A DNA stretch of 5,441 bases, taken from assembly GCA_043425375.1 (NCBI GenBank), contig JBHWQC010000184.1, forward strand, positions 1 to 5,441, written 5' to 3'. A model generated the notes under the pieces. The model saw nothing but the letters and a program-made list of their open reading frames with translations, had not been told where the DNA came from and searched no databases. This DNA comes from Atopostipes sp043425375. Lineage in GTDB: Bacteria; Bacillota; Bacilli; Lactobacillales; Carnobacteriaceae_A. Shown here one piece after another: positions 1-5,441 of this stretch (its first letter is position 1; the number at the start of each line of letters is the position of its first letter). A program made the translations under genes and the position numbers.

Positions 1-1
1 G

Positions 2-25
2 TATGTGTCAATATTTCCTCGGAAA
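2..25 (+). repeat. Left terminal inverted repeat of the IS
   Basis: Read inward, these 24 bases match the reverse complement of 1609-1632 at 18 of 24 positions. The outer TATGTGT and the inner CTCGGAAA are identical, and the six mismatches fall between them. On the minus strand, reading outward, the repeat contains a perfect TTGACA. Confidence 0.8.
6..11 (-). promoter_or_regulatory. Outward-facing -35 hexamer (TTGACA) in the left IS end
   Basis: The plus-strand TGTCAA at 6-11 is a consensus TTGACA on the minus strand, pointing out of the IS. It lies four bases from the tip. It could combine with a -10 in flanking DNA outside the window, or with the TATAAT in the right end if the ends are joined. 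The hexamer is seen directly; promoter function is inferred. Confidence 0.5.
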
Positions 26-72
26 TCTATTTTCTCAAAAACAAGACCCTATTCAGTTCATATGATTCTTTC

Positions 73-119
73 CCTTTGATGGATTTAAGCAGCCAAAGGT
101 TGTTTAAATCCATCAAAGG
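73..119 (+). other. Long hairpin downstream of the transposase gene
   Basis: Bases 73-88 (CCTTTGATGGATTTAA) are the exact reverse complement of 104-119, giving a 16-bp perfect stem. In plus-strand RNA the pairing continues through 89-94 against 98-103 (two G-U wobbles, four Watson-Crick pairs) to a three-base AAA loop, 22 pairs in all. In minus-strand RNA the two wobbles become A-C mismatches, so the structure is best formed by transcripts entering the IS from the left. It begins eight bases beyond the transposase stop codon. Neither side has a clear U-run, so it is not a canonical intrinsic terminator. It may protect the 3' end, block read-through or be an element of the IS end. Confidence 0.7.
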
Positions 120-126
120 AGCCTTA

Positions 127-1530
127 CTACTTAAATATACCTGCCAATCGTCCCATAGGACTTGAAGTGGGTCCATAGTTTGCGATTCTTCCGCGTACAG
201 CTCCTTGCGAAGGTTGAACCCGACCTTTTTTCAAAGCGTTACGTACCGCAAATTTAAATCGACCCGTTACTTCTTCTTTAAACGCAGGAAGTCTGGTTGT
301 TAAAATTTCTAAAAATGTCCCATTTCTACGGGCTGAAATCACAGCCGCGAGGTTCCCAGCCCCTTTTTTAGTAAACCCACGTCCTTGGTGTTTCATACGA
401 TAGCTAAAAGGTCGATGATTACTTTCACACACACCTAAGCCCTTTTGGACAGGTAAAGTTCTCATCCTTAATGGTTTGAGACTGCTCCAGTTGCGTTGAA
501 TATACTTCTCTAATTTATAAACATTTTCAATATAATCTGCTTCTTTTTCTTTATTATCTTCATCTATTCGTGATAGAGTCGTATGTAAAATGGCTTCAAT
601 CTGGTTTTGATTATATGAATGAATCGCTCGAATCATTAAATTCGCCATCTTCTTATCAAAATGGAGTCGTTCTTTAATTTTTCTGTTCACGTGGTAAGCA
701 TCTCGAAAATGTTCATGTCGTTGGGTTTGACCAATAATCGCATCAAACTTATCCCTTTCATAACCACTCCCGCCATCACTATTTGAAATAACGATGGTCT
801 TTCTCAAATCATATTCCTTCTCCAACCATTTTCCAGCCCGTTCAAAAGCCTTCCGGCTAGATTCTGTACTTTCAAAGAGGAATGGATTTTTTAATTTAGG
901 ACGTTTGTGATCCATAATAACCCCTTCATGGATCTGTACACGATGCAATTCAGGGCGTTTTTCTTTAGAGCCTTTTAATAATAAGCCATCGCCTTCAATA
1001 AATAGCACCGGGACTTTCTTCTTGTCCTTAATCGGTGTTTCATCGTGAAGGGGGGCTTCGTCTGTGTAGTTTTGAATGGTCTCTCCTAATCTTTGGGTCA
1101 TCGAATGAATCGCTCCGTGACTAATCGATAAGGGCGTCAATAGTTCCATGGCGTCTGAAGCCTTCCGATACACCGAATCTGAAGCTAAACTAACAGCTTT
1201 CATTTCCACCAACGGTGAGTAACGCTTATGTTTATCCAAACCAATCGCTAAATCTAAAGGGATCACACTTTTCTCCCCTTTTTTGCGCATACGTCGTCTT
1301 TTTAAAGTAACCGGTCCAAAACTAAATTGAACCGTTCGCTCCTCAATCCGATCAATCTCAAATCCTTTTTCTTTATACTCCTGAATTAACTCTAAGTCAA
1401 TGCGTTCCAAAGCTTTGGAAAAGAGCTGACTGAACACTTCTGTGAAATATGTTTCCATAGCCATTTCAATGTCAATAAGTGATGGACTGTTATTTATAAT
1501 CTCTACAATTTCTGATACAATATTATCCAT
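127..1530 (-). CDS. ISLre2-family (UPF0236) transposase
   Basis: This 467-residue protein is recognisable as an ISLre2 transposase of the UPF0236 family and is of the usual length for that family. It would cut and join the IS ends during transposition. The N-terminal half (about 1-150) is rich in charged helices and includes the basic stretch KRRRMRKKG at 78-84, typical of DNA binding. The likely DDE catalytic core follows. D181 lies in IEGDGLLLKG, D252 in SNSDGGSGYE, and E369 in the conserved CESNHRPFSYRMKHQGRGF region, which continues into KKGAGNLAAVI. The assignment of the glutamate is inferred from position and conservation as I remember it. The ATG at 1528-1530 has AGAGG seven bases upstream. 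That site is buried in the 12-bp stem at 1531-1580, so translation is probably kept low. The reading frame shows no frameshift or internal stop, so the protein should be functional. Confidence 0.93.
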   Translation of the reverse strand: MDNIVSEIVEIINNSPSLIDIEMAMETYFTEVFSQLFSKALERIDLELIQEYKEKGFEIDRIEERTVQFSFGPVTLKRRRMRKKGEKSVIPLDLAIGLDKHKRYSPLVEMKAVSLASDSVYRKASDAMELLTPLSISHGAIHSMTQRLGETIQNYTDEAPLHDETPIKDKKKVPVLFIEGDGLLLKGSKEKRPELHRVQIHEGVIMDHKRPKLKNPFLFESTESSRKAFERAGKWLEKEYDLRKTIVISNSDGGSGYERDKFDAIIGQTQRHEHFRDAYHVNRKIKERLHFDKKMANLMIRAIHSYNQNQIEAILHTTLSRIDEDNKEKEADYIENVYKLEKYIQRNWSSLKPLRMRTLPVQKGLGVCESNHRPFSYRMKHQGRGFTKKGAGNLAAVISARRNGTFLEILTTRLPAFKEEVTGRFKFAVRNALKKGRVQPSQGAVRGRIANYGPTSSPMGRLAGIFK

Positions 1531-1580
1531 AAGAAGACCTCTTTCTGATTTTGTCGTGATTTTAGAATAGAGGTCTTCTT
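1531..1580 (-). promoter_or_regulatory. Hairpin sequestering the transposase ribosome binding site
   Basis: Bases 1531-1542 (AAGAAGACCTCT) and 1569-1580 (AGAGGTCTTCTT) are perfect 12-bp inverted repeats separated by 26 bases. A further TTCT/AGAA pairing across one bulged A can extend the stem. In the transposase mRNA the 3' arm contains the AGAGG ribosome binding site and ends directly at the ATG. Folding would therefore hide the site, a common way for insertion sequences to limit transposase synthesis. On the plus strand the same stem is followed by a T-rich run (1578-1587), so it might also stop transcription entering from the left. Confidence 0.7.
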
Positions 1581-1608
1581 TCTTTTTGTCTACCCATCTT
1601 TATTTGGC

Positions 1609-1632
1609 TTTCCGAGAAACATTATACACATA
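1609..1632 (-). repeat. Right terminal inverted repeat of the IS
   Basis: This is the partner of the repeat at 2-25, matching at 18 of 24 positions when read inward. Four of the six mismatches fall inside a TATAAT hexamer (1621-1626, minus strand) that is absent from the left end, and a fifth is the base next to it. Confidence 0.8.
1621..1626 (-). promoter_or_regulatory. Inward-facing -10 hexamer (TATAAT) in the right IS end
   Basis: The plus-strand ATTATA is a consensus TATAAT reading toward the transposase. It would place a start near 1613-1614 and leave a leader of about 84 bases containing the hairpin at 1531-1580. I see no good -35 at 16-18 bases upstream in the present flank, so the integrated copy probably has a weak promoter. 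The left IS end could supply a TTGACA if the ends were joined. Confidence 0.5.
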
Positions 1633-1697
1633 GCTTGGTATGAACTCGTTTCTATTTTTTTCTTTAAGAGAGCTGGATTAATGATGAATAAAACAAT

Positions 1698-1726
1698 TTG
1701 CGTATCTTATAGGGGCCCTTTATAAT
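1698..1726 (+). promoter_or_regulatory. Promoter for the DUF554 gene
   Basis: A perfect TATAAT at 1721-1726 lies 17 bases after TTGCGT at 1698-1703, a weak -35 sharing only its TTG. The expected start near 1733 gives a leader of about 33 bases before the ATG at 1766. The site lies 66 bases beyond the IS tip, so the insertion leaves this core promoter intact. Confidence 0.6.
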
Positions 1727-1765
1727 AATGAAAGTGATTTTTTTACTAGATGAAGGAGATATTAT

Positions 1766-2449
1766 ATGTTTACAGGAGTGATTGTCGATACCCTTGCTAT
1801 CTTTATTGGGGGAGCGATCGGATTATTTATTCATAGAGGAATACCCGAAAAAGTAGAACAAGCGATTATGAAAGCTTTAGCGCTCAGTGCTATTTATATT
1901 GGGATAACGGGGATGACGTCAGGTGAAAACACTATTTTTATTATTTTATCACTCGTTATCGGTGTCGTTATCGGCGAGTTTATACAGTTAGACGGAAATG
2001 TGAAACACCTGACTCACTTCTTAGCTTCAAAAGTTCCTACCACAGATAAAAACTCGACATTTTCCGAAGGGTTTATCACGGGAACTTTGATGATGTGTGT
2101 AGGGGCGTTGTCCATTGTCGGACCCATCGAAAGTGGTTTAACAGGGAATCATACGATTCTCTTTACAAATGCTGTAATGGATGGCTTTACCAGTATTATT
2201 TTAGCTTCAAGTTTAGGCGTTGGTGTTTTATTCTCAGGCTTTTTAGTTTTTATTTATGAGGCAGCGATTGTTATTTTTTCAGGTAGCTTAAATGCCCTTT
2301 TAACTACGCCGATGATTGATGATATCAATGCGATCGGTTCTATTTTAGTCTTAGCGATTGGATTAAATATGTTAAGACTTACGGATATAAAAGTGATGAA
2401 TTTCGTTCCTGCCCTTTTTATTCCAATGGTCGTTTTCTTTTTATACTAA
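1766..2449 (+). CDS. DUF554 family membrane protein (YdfK/YqgA type)
   Basis: The 227-residue protein is very hydrophobic and matches the DUF554 family in length and motifs. Likely membrane segments are near 4-22, 36-50, 54-71, 103-121, 143-170, 187-203 and 209-226. Recognisable family features are the N-terminal DTLAIFIGGAIGLFIHRGIP (8-27), the central TLMMCVGALSIVGPIESGLTG (107-127) and MDGFTSIILASSLGVGVLFS (138-157). The family includes B. subtilis YdfK and E. coli YqgA. Its members are predicted inner-membrane proteins, possibly transporters, and I know of no firm biochemical role. The start is supported by AAGGAG at 1753-1758, seven bases before the ATG. The gene has its own promoter and a separate promoter follows, so it is probably transcribed alone. 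I see no functional link to the glycosylation operon downstream. Confidence 0.9.
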   Translation: MFTGVIVDTLAIFIGGAIGLFIHRGIPEKVEQAIMKALALSAIYIGITGMTSGENTIFIILSLVIGVVIGEFIQLDGNVKHLTHFLASKVPTTDKNSTFSEGFITGTLMMCVGALSIVGPIESGLTGNHTILFTNAVMDGFTSIILASSLGVGVLFSGFLVFIYEAAIVIFSGSLNALLTTPMIDDINAIGSILVLAIGLNMLRLTDIKVMNFVPALFIPMVVFFLY

Positions 2450-2519
2450 AAAATGAAAAAAGTGCCCAGAAGCCATCATTAGTAACAACTAAAACACCTC
2501 GATGAATAAGGAAAAACCA

Positions 2520-2548
2520 TTGATAAATATATGTTACAAGGTTATAGT
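2520..2548 (+). promoter_or_regulatory. Promoter for the glycosyltransferase operon
   Basis: TTGATA at 2520-2525 and TATAGT at 2543-2548 are separated by exactly 17 bases and are each close to the sigma-A consensus (four and five of six bases). The start would be near 2555. That gives a leader of about 50 bases that opens with the palindrome at 2558-2571 and contains the ribosome binding site AAGGA at 2594-2598. Confidence 0.6.
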
Positions 2549-2557
2549 TTATATTAG

Positions 2558-2571
2558 ATGAGCTTGCTCAT
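2558..2571 (+). promoter_or_regulatory. 14-bp palindrome at the operon start (operator or 5' hairpin)
   Basis: ATGAGC (2558-2563) and GCTCAT (2566-2571) are perfect inverted repeats around TT. The palindrome begins about three bases after the predicted transcription start. It could bind a dimeric repressor at the start site, or form a small hairpin at the mRNA 5' end. It lacks a U-run, so it is not a terminator. The symmetry is seen directly; the role is inferred. Confidence 0.4.
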
Positions 2572-2606
2572 GGAAAAATGAAAGATTCTAGAAAAGGAAA
2601 TGAAAA

Positions 2607-3590
2607 ATGAAGACAATTACGATCCTGATTCCAGCTTATAATGAAGTAGAAGTGCTGCCTGCTTTAAAAGAGGCATTAAATACTGTGACTAATGAACTAG
2701 CACAGTACCGTTTTGAATTTCTTTTTGTGAATGATGGAAGCTCAGACCATACCGCTCAATTACTGACAGAATATAGTATGGAAGATGAGCGTGTAAAATA
2801 TGTTGAGCTTTCCCGTAATTTTGGAAAAGAAATTGCGATGCTTGCAGGTTTTGATTACGCCCTCGGAGACGCAGTGATCATCATGGACGCAGATCTTCAA
2901 CATCCTCCAGAAATGATCCAAGAGTTTGTTTACTGGTGGGAGCAAGGTTATGAAGATGTGTTTACTATTCGGAAAGAAAAAGCGGAAAAGAATCCGTTCA
3001 AACGTTGGGCTTCTTCCACTTATTATGCGATTCTTCAGCGTCTCTCTTCCTATGAAGTGCATCAGGGTGCAGGAGATTTTCGTCTGCTCGATCGCAAATG
3101 TGTTGAAGCCTTAAAAGATTTACGCGAAAATGAAAGAAATACGAAAGGAATGTATGCTTATATTGGCTTTCGTAAAAAAGCTTTAGAGTATGAAGAATCC
3201 GAACGAGCAGCAGGAGCTACCAAATGGAAACTTTCTGCTTTAATAAAATTAGCGATCGATGGGATCACTTCTTATAGTACCATTCCTTTACGTATGTGGT
3301 CTGTTATTGGCCTCGTCATTTCCTTCTTTTCCTTTATCTTTTTATTGATTGAAATGATTAAAGTTCTTATTTTTGGATCCAGTGTCGCCGGTTACCCTAC
3401 CTTGATTGCCGCTATCGTATTTTTAGGAGGCATTCAATTGGTTTCCTTAGGCGCTATTGGTGAATATTTAGCTCGAGTCTTTACCGAAACAAAAAATCGA
3501 CCCGCCTATTTCGTAAGAAAAACATCGAATGAAGAAGATAGGTCTGAGTCAAAAGAAAGAGATCAAACAGATGAAAGAAAAAATCATTAA
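2607..3590 (+). CDS. GT2 polyprenyl-phosphate glycosyltransferase (CsbB/GtrB type)
   Basis: This 327-residue enzyme should transfer a sugar from a nucleotide sugar to undecaprenyl phosphate on the inner face of the membrane. The cytosolic GT-A domain comes first: the ITILIPAYNE start at 4-13, LFVNDGSSDHT at 39-49 with D43 for the nucleotide, and the metal-binding DAD at 94-96 in IIMDADLQHPPEM. GDFRLLDR at 156-163 and the basic ERAAGATKWKLS at 199-210 follow, both typical of the DPM1/GtrB/CsbB group. Two membrane helices follow, near 232-256 and 263-286. The last 30 residues are highly charged (E, D, R, K). Length and layout fit bactoprenol glucosyl- or GlcNAc-transferases, but the sugar cannot be read from these motifs. 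Start: AAGGA at 2594-2598, eight bases before the ATG. This is the first gene of a three-gene operon, and its end overlaps the next gene by 20 bases. Confidence 0.92.
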   Translation: MKTITILIPAYNEVEVLPALKEALNTVTNELAQYRFEFLFVNDGSSDHTAQLLTEYSMEDERVKYVELSRNFGKEIAMLAGFDYALGDAVIIMDADLQHPPEMIQEFVYWWEQGYEDVFTIRKEKAEKNPFKRWASSTYYAILQRLSSYEVHQGAGDFRLLDRKCVEALKDLRENERNTKGMYAYIGFRKKALEYEESERAAGATKWKLSALIKLAIDGITSYSTIPLRMWSVIGLVISFFSFIFLLIEMIKVLIFGSSVAGYPTLIAAIVFLGGIQLVSLGAIGEYLARVFTETKNRPAYFVRKTSNEEDRSESKERDQTDERKNH

Positions 3591-3981
3591 TTTATATTAC
3601 CGTTATCGAGAACTCATTGATTATGCATTTTTTGGTGGCTTGACGACAGTTGTCAATATTGTCGTCTTTTTTATTTTGGATACGGGATTCCAGTGGCCGT
3701 ATTTAATTGCAAACGCCATCGCTATTATTCTATCAATCTTATTTGCTTATATCACGAACAAAATATGGGTGTTTAAATCGAACACCCAAAATGCCCGCGA
3801 GACCTTTTTAGAATTTTTCCGATTTCTTGGTTTCCGCTTAATTTCCGGTCTAGCGGATATGTTGACGATGTGGGTGCTGGTGGATTTATTAACGGTCGAT
3901 ACGAGTCTTTCAAAATTAGCTACACAATTCATCGTTGTCGTTTTAAATTATGTTTTTAGTAAATTTTTTATCTTTTTATAA
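3571..3981 (+). CDS. GtrA/GtcA-family membrane protein (probable lipid-linked sugar flippase component)
   Basis: This protein of 136 residues has four predicted membrane helices, near 16-37, 43-60, 84-107 and 114-136. It carries the GtrA-family signatures: FFGGLTTVVN at 20-29, NKIWVF at 63-68, and a C-terminal NYVFSKFFIF at 126-135. GtrA/GtcA proteins work with a polyprenyl-phosphate glycosyltransferase and are thought to move the lipid-linked sugar to the outer face of the membrane. I prefer the ATG at 3571 because MKEKIINLYYRYRELIDY resembles family N-termini. An in-frame ATG at 3529 would add 14 polar residues and lengthen the overlap. A weak purine-rich site (AAAGAAAGAGA, 3552-3562) precedes 3571. 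The 20-base overlap with the upstream gene points to translational coupling. Confidence 0.9.
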   Translation: MKEKIINLYYRYRELIDYAFFGGLTTVVNIVVFFILDTGFQWPYLIANAIAIILSILFAYITNKIWVFKSNTQNARETFLEFFRFLGFRLISGLADMLTMWVLVDLLTVDTSLSKLATQFIVVVLNYVFSKFFIFL

Positions 3982-3994
3982 AGGTGGAGAAATC

Positions 3995-5441
3995 ATGTCT
4001 GTTCGAACACAGAAAAAACCGATTAATTATCAAACATTTTTACAATATTCGGCTTTATTTGTCTTAGTATTTGGCGTTATTTATGCGGCCTTTTTTATTC
4101 AAGGAAAGACTTTCATTTGGGAAGGGGACGGTTTCCATCAACATTACCCGTTCTTTCGTGAGTATTTAACTATTATTCGAAATTTCTTTGAAACTGGCCA
4201 ATGGCAGAGTTGGGATTGGAATATCGGCTTAGGTCAAAATACGCTGACCACTTATGGCTATTATGTAGTAGGCGATCCATTTGTCTATTTAGGCTTATTA
4301 TTCCCTAAAGGCAGCGAGGAATTAGCCTTTTACTTTATTATGTTTGTCCGCATCTGGGCCGTTGGCGCAAGTTTTTTACTCTACGCACGTAAGATGGCTC
4401 TTTCCCATCGTAGTGCCTTGGCTAGCAGTGTGATGTATGCGTTTAGCCATTACGTTATTTATAATGTTGTGCGCCATCCATTCTTTATTCATCCCATGAT
4501 TTTCTTCCCTCTTTTATGTTTAGGGATTGAGAAAGTTTTTCGAAAAGAATCTGGCGTTCTTTTCAGTCTCATGGTAGCGATCAGTGCTGTTTCCAACTTT
4601 TACTTTTTCTATATGCTGACTTGGATGATCTTTTTATATGCTTTACTACGTTATAAAAGTGCTGTACAAGCAGAAGGTTGGCTCACATTTTTTAAATGGT
4701 TTGCTTATTTTGTCGGTTTATATCTCATCGGATTACTTATTTCAGCAGCCATTTTCGTTCCACTCGTGCACGGTTTCTTAAACGCCTCCCGTTCAGCGAG
4801 TTTACCGCCTATTTCATTGCTTGTCTACCCTCTGCAGTACTATGGTTTACTGCTTGTCAATAGCATTACACCGGGAACCATTTACTGGACGGTAGGAGGT
4901 TTATCTGTTGTCGGTGTTTTAACGTTACCGTTTTTAACAAAACGACGTCAACAACGTCCCACCCTCTTTTGGGGTTTAATGATCATCGGCGTTATGCTTC
5001 TCTTCCCATTTTTTGGTTCTTTGATGAACGGCATGTCCGGCCCTTATAATCGTTTTACCTTTGTGTTGCCTTTTTATCTGGCCTTAGCGACTGCTTATTT
5101 TATCGATCATTTCCACGAAATGAAAGAAACGGACCTGACTTGGATCCGACGTTTGCTGCTTGCTTTTTCAGTTTTTTATCTAGTGATAAGTGTCATGACG
5201 AGTGAATTCATTTTTTACTTAACGCCTGTCGTGATCGGTTGGATTTTCTACTCTCTGATTCAGGCACGAGTCACTCAAAAAGTTTCAATGAAGAAATTTC
5301 AACAGCTCCTCATTGGCTTAATCGCCTTCAATATGATCATTAACGCTTTAAACTTTTACTTACCTCATGGTAAATACGCCATGTCTGAAACCGAAGATTA
5401 TGGCACCATTGACGAAGCTTATGCGGAGGTCTTTGAAGGGG
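3995..5441 (+). CDS. YfhO-family GT-C membrane glycosyltransferase, N-terminal part (cut by window end)
   Basis: The frame stays open for 482 codons to the window edge, so the 3' part is missing; YfhO proteins are usually around 800-900 residues. The visible part has many membrane helices (for example near 16-35, 113-130, 190-217, 237-256, 325-341, 355-370, 387-421 and 437-455). The loop after the first helix carries WEGDGFHQHYPFF (42-54), WDWNIGLGQN (73-82) and YYVVGDPFVYLGLLFP (89-104), all typical of YfhO. D45 is the likely GT-C catalytic acid. NGMSGPYNRFTFVLPFY at 345-361 is another family-like stretch. In B. subtilis, Listeria and S. aureus, YfhO or GtlB-type proteins transfer the sugar from undecaprenyl phosphate to lipoteichoic acid outside the cell. 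The same role is likely here, but the acceptor is not shown. A strong ribosome binding site (AGGTGGAG, 3982-3989) sits in the 13-base gap after the GtrA gene. Confidence 0.9.
   Translation, partial: MSVRTQKKPINYQTFLQYSALFVLVFGVIYAAFFIQGKTFIWEGDGFHQHYPFFREYLTIIRNFFETGQWQSWDWNIGLGQNTLTTYGYYVVGDPFVYLGLLFPKGSEELAFYFIMFVRIWAVGASFLLYARKMALSHRSALASSVMYAFSHYVIYNVVRHPFFIHPMIFFPLLCLGIEKVFRKESGVLFSLMVAISAVSNFYFFYMLTWMIFLYALLRYKSAVQAEGWLTFFKWFAYFVGLYLIGLLISAAIFVPLVHGFLNASRSASLPPISLLVYPLQYYGLLLVNSITPGTIYWTVGGLSVVGVLTLPFLTKRRQQRPTLFWGLMIIGVMLLFPFFGSLMNGMSGPYNRFTFVLPFYLALATAYFIDHFHEMKETDLTWIRRLLLAFSVFYLVISVMTSEFIFYLTPVVIGWIFYSLIQARVTQKVSMKKFQQLLIGLIAFNMIINALNFYLPHGKYAMSETEDYGTIDEAYAEVFEG

Larger units (their letters stand above)
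2..1632 (-). mobile_element. ISLre2-family insertion sequence, apparently complete
   Basis: This is a single-gene insertion sequence of about 1.63 kb. It has one intact transposase (stop codon at 127-129, ATG at 1528-1530, minus strand) flanked by imperfect inverted repeats at 2-25 and 1609-1632. Size, one long ORF and terminal repeats of about 24 bp agree with the ISLre2 family, whose transposases are the UPF0236 proteins. The base just outside each repeat does not pair (G at 1 and C at 1633), which suggests tips at 2 and 1632. Only one base of left flank is visible, so the true left tip could lie just outside the window. The target duplication, usually given as 9 bp for this family, cannot be tested. 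The noncoding ends (about 100 bp each side of the gene) contain two hairpins and possible promoter halves. Intact gene and ends suggest a recently active copy. Confidence 0.85.
2450..2606 (+). other. Intergenic region between the DUF554 gene and the glycosylation operon
   Basis: These 157 bases hold the promoter of the next operon and a palindrome near its start. I see no convincing intrinsic terminator for the DUF554 gene. A weak A/T-rich stem (TTAGT 2479-2483 with ACTAA 2488-2492) has no U-run. Some read-through into the operon is therefore possible. Confidence 0.5.

Noticed and set aside
1711..1720. GGGCCC-centred palindrome in the spacer of the DUF554 promoter
   Set aside because: The perfect palindrome is only six bases (1713-1718), too short to call an operator.
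2455..2474. A-run followed by GTGCCCAGAAG after the DUF554 gene, resembling the left arm of a terminator
   Set aside because: The matching right arm (a CTTCTGGGCAC-like stretch with a T-run) is not present downstream. It could be a decayed terminator, but nothing supports function.
2760..3062. Minus-strand open frame of 100 codons
   Set aside because: It lies wholly inside the GT2 gene on the opposite strand, has no ribosome binding site that I can see, and has no recognisable domain. The GT2 frame carries all the family motifs.
2926..3114. Plus-strand open frame of 62 codons in another frame
   Set aside because: It is embedded in the GT2 catalytic domain, and its product (rich in K, R and C) resembles no family I know. 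It is a frame shadow.
3766..3788. 8-bp inverted repeat (TGGGTGTT with AACACCCA, 7-base loop) inside the GtrA gene
   Set aside because: The left arm encodes part of the conserved NKIWVF motif, so its sequence is fixed by the protein. There is no U-run or start codon near it. It is probably chance, though a structure in the operon mRNA cannot be excluded.
3747..3932. Minus-strand open frame of 61 codons
   Set aside because: It is antisense to the GtrA gene, which has clear family signatures, and it has no translation signals of its own.
1..5441. CRISPR array, tRNA or rRNA genes, toxin-antitoxin or phage defence genes
   Set aside because: I saw no regularly spaced repeats, no tRNA- or rRNA-like sequence, and no genes beyond the five described. 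The intergenic stretches are too short to hide more.

Overview
The window reads as chromosomal DNA of a low-GC Gram-positive bacterium (Firmicutes). The Lactobacillales or a nearby group seem likeliest, but I cannot fix the genus. The evidence is A/T-rich sequence, strong AAGGAG-type ribosome binding sites, sigma-A-like promoters, an ISLre2-type transposase and a CsbB/GtrA/YfhO-type envelope glycosylation cassette.

Left part (about 1-1633): an apparently complete insertion sequence of the ISLre2 family. It has one intact transposase gene on the minus strand and imperfect 24-bp terminal inverted repeats at 2-25 and 1609-1632. A strong hairpin follows the transposase stop codon, and a second hairpin encloses the transposase ribosome binding site. 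The two ends are not equivalent. The left end carries a perfect TTGACA facing outward and the right end a perfect TATAAT facing inward. Together they look like two halves of a promoter that would form only when the ends are joined, as in a circular intermediate.

Middle part (1634-2606): a short promoter region, then a monocistronic gene for a DUF554 membrane protein (YdfK/YqgA type), then a 157-bp intergenic region. That region holds a good promoter and a 14-bp palindrome close to the predicted transcription start of the next operon.

Right part (2607-5441): a tightly packed plus-strand operon of three genes. They encode a polyprenyl-phosphate glycosyltransferase (GT2, CsbB/GtrB type), a small four-helix GtrA/GtcA-type membrane protein, and a large YfhO-family GT-C membrane glycosyltransferase that is cut by the window end. 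By analogy with characterised systems, the first enzyme loads a sugar onto undecaprenyl phosphate on the cytoplasmic face. The GtrA protein helps move the lipid-linked sugar across the membrane. The YfhO protein transfers the sugar to an extracellular polymer such as lipoteichoic acid. Sugar and acceptor cannot be read from this sequence.

The most unusual signal is the split promoter in the IS ends combined with the hairpin that masks the transposase ribosome binding site. The glycosylation cassette is a recognisable, already known kind of system.
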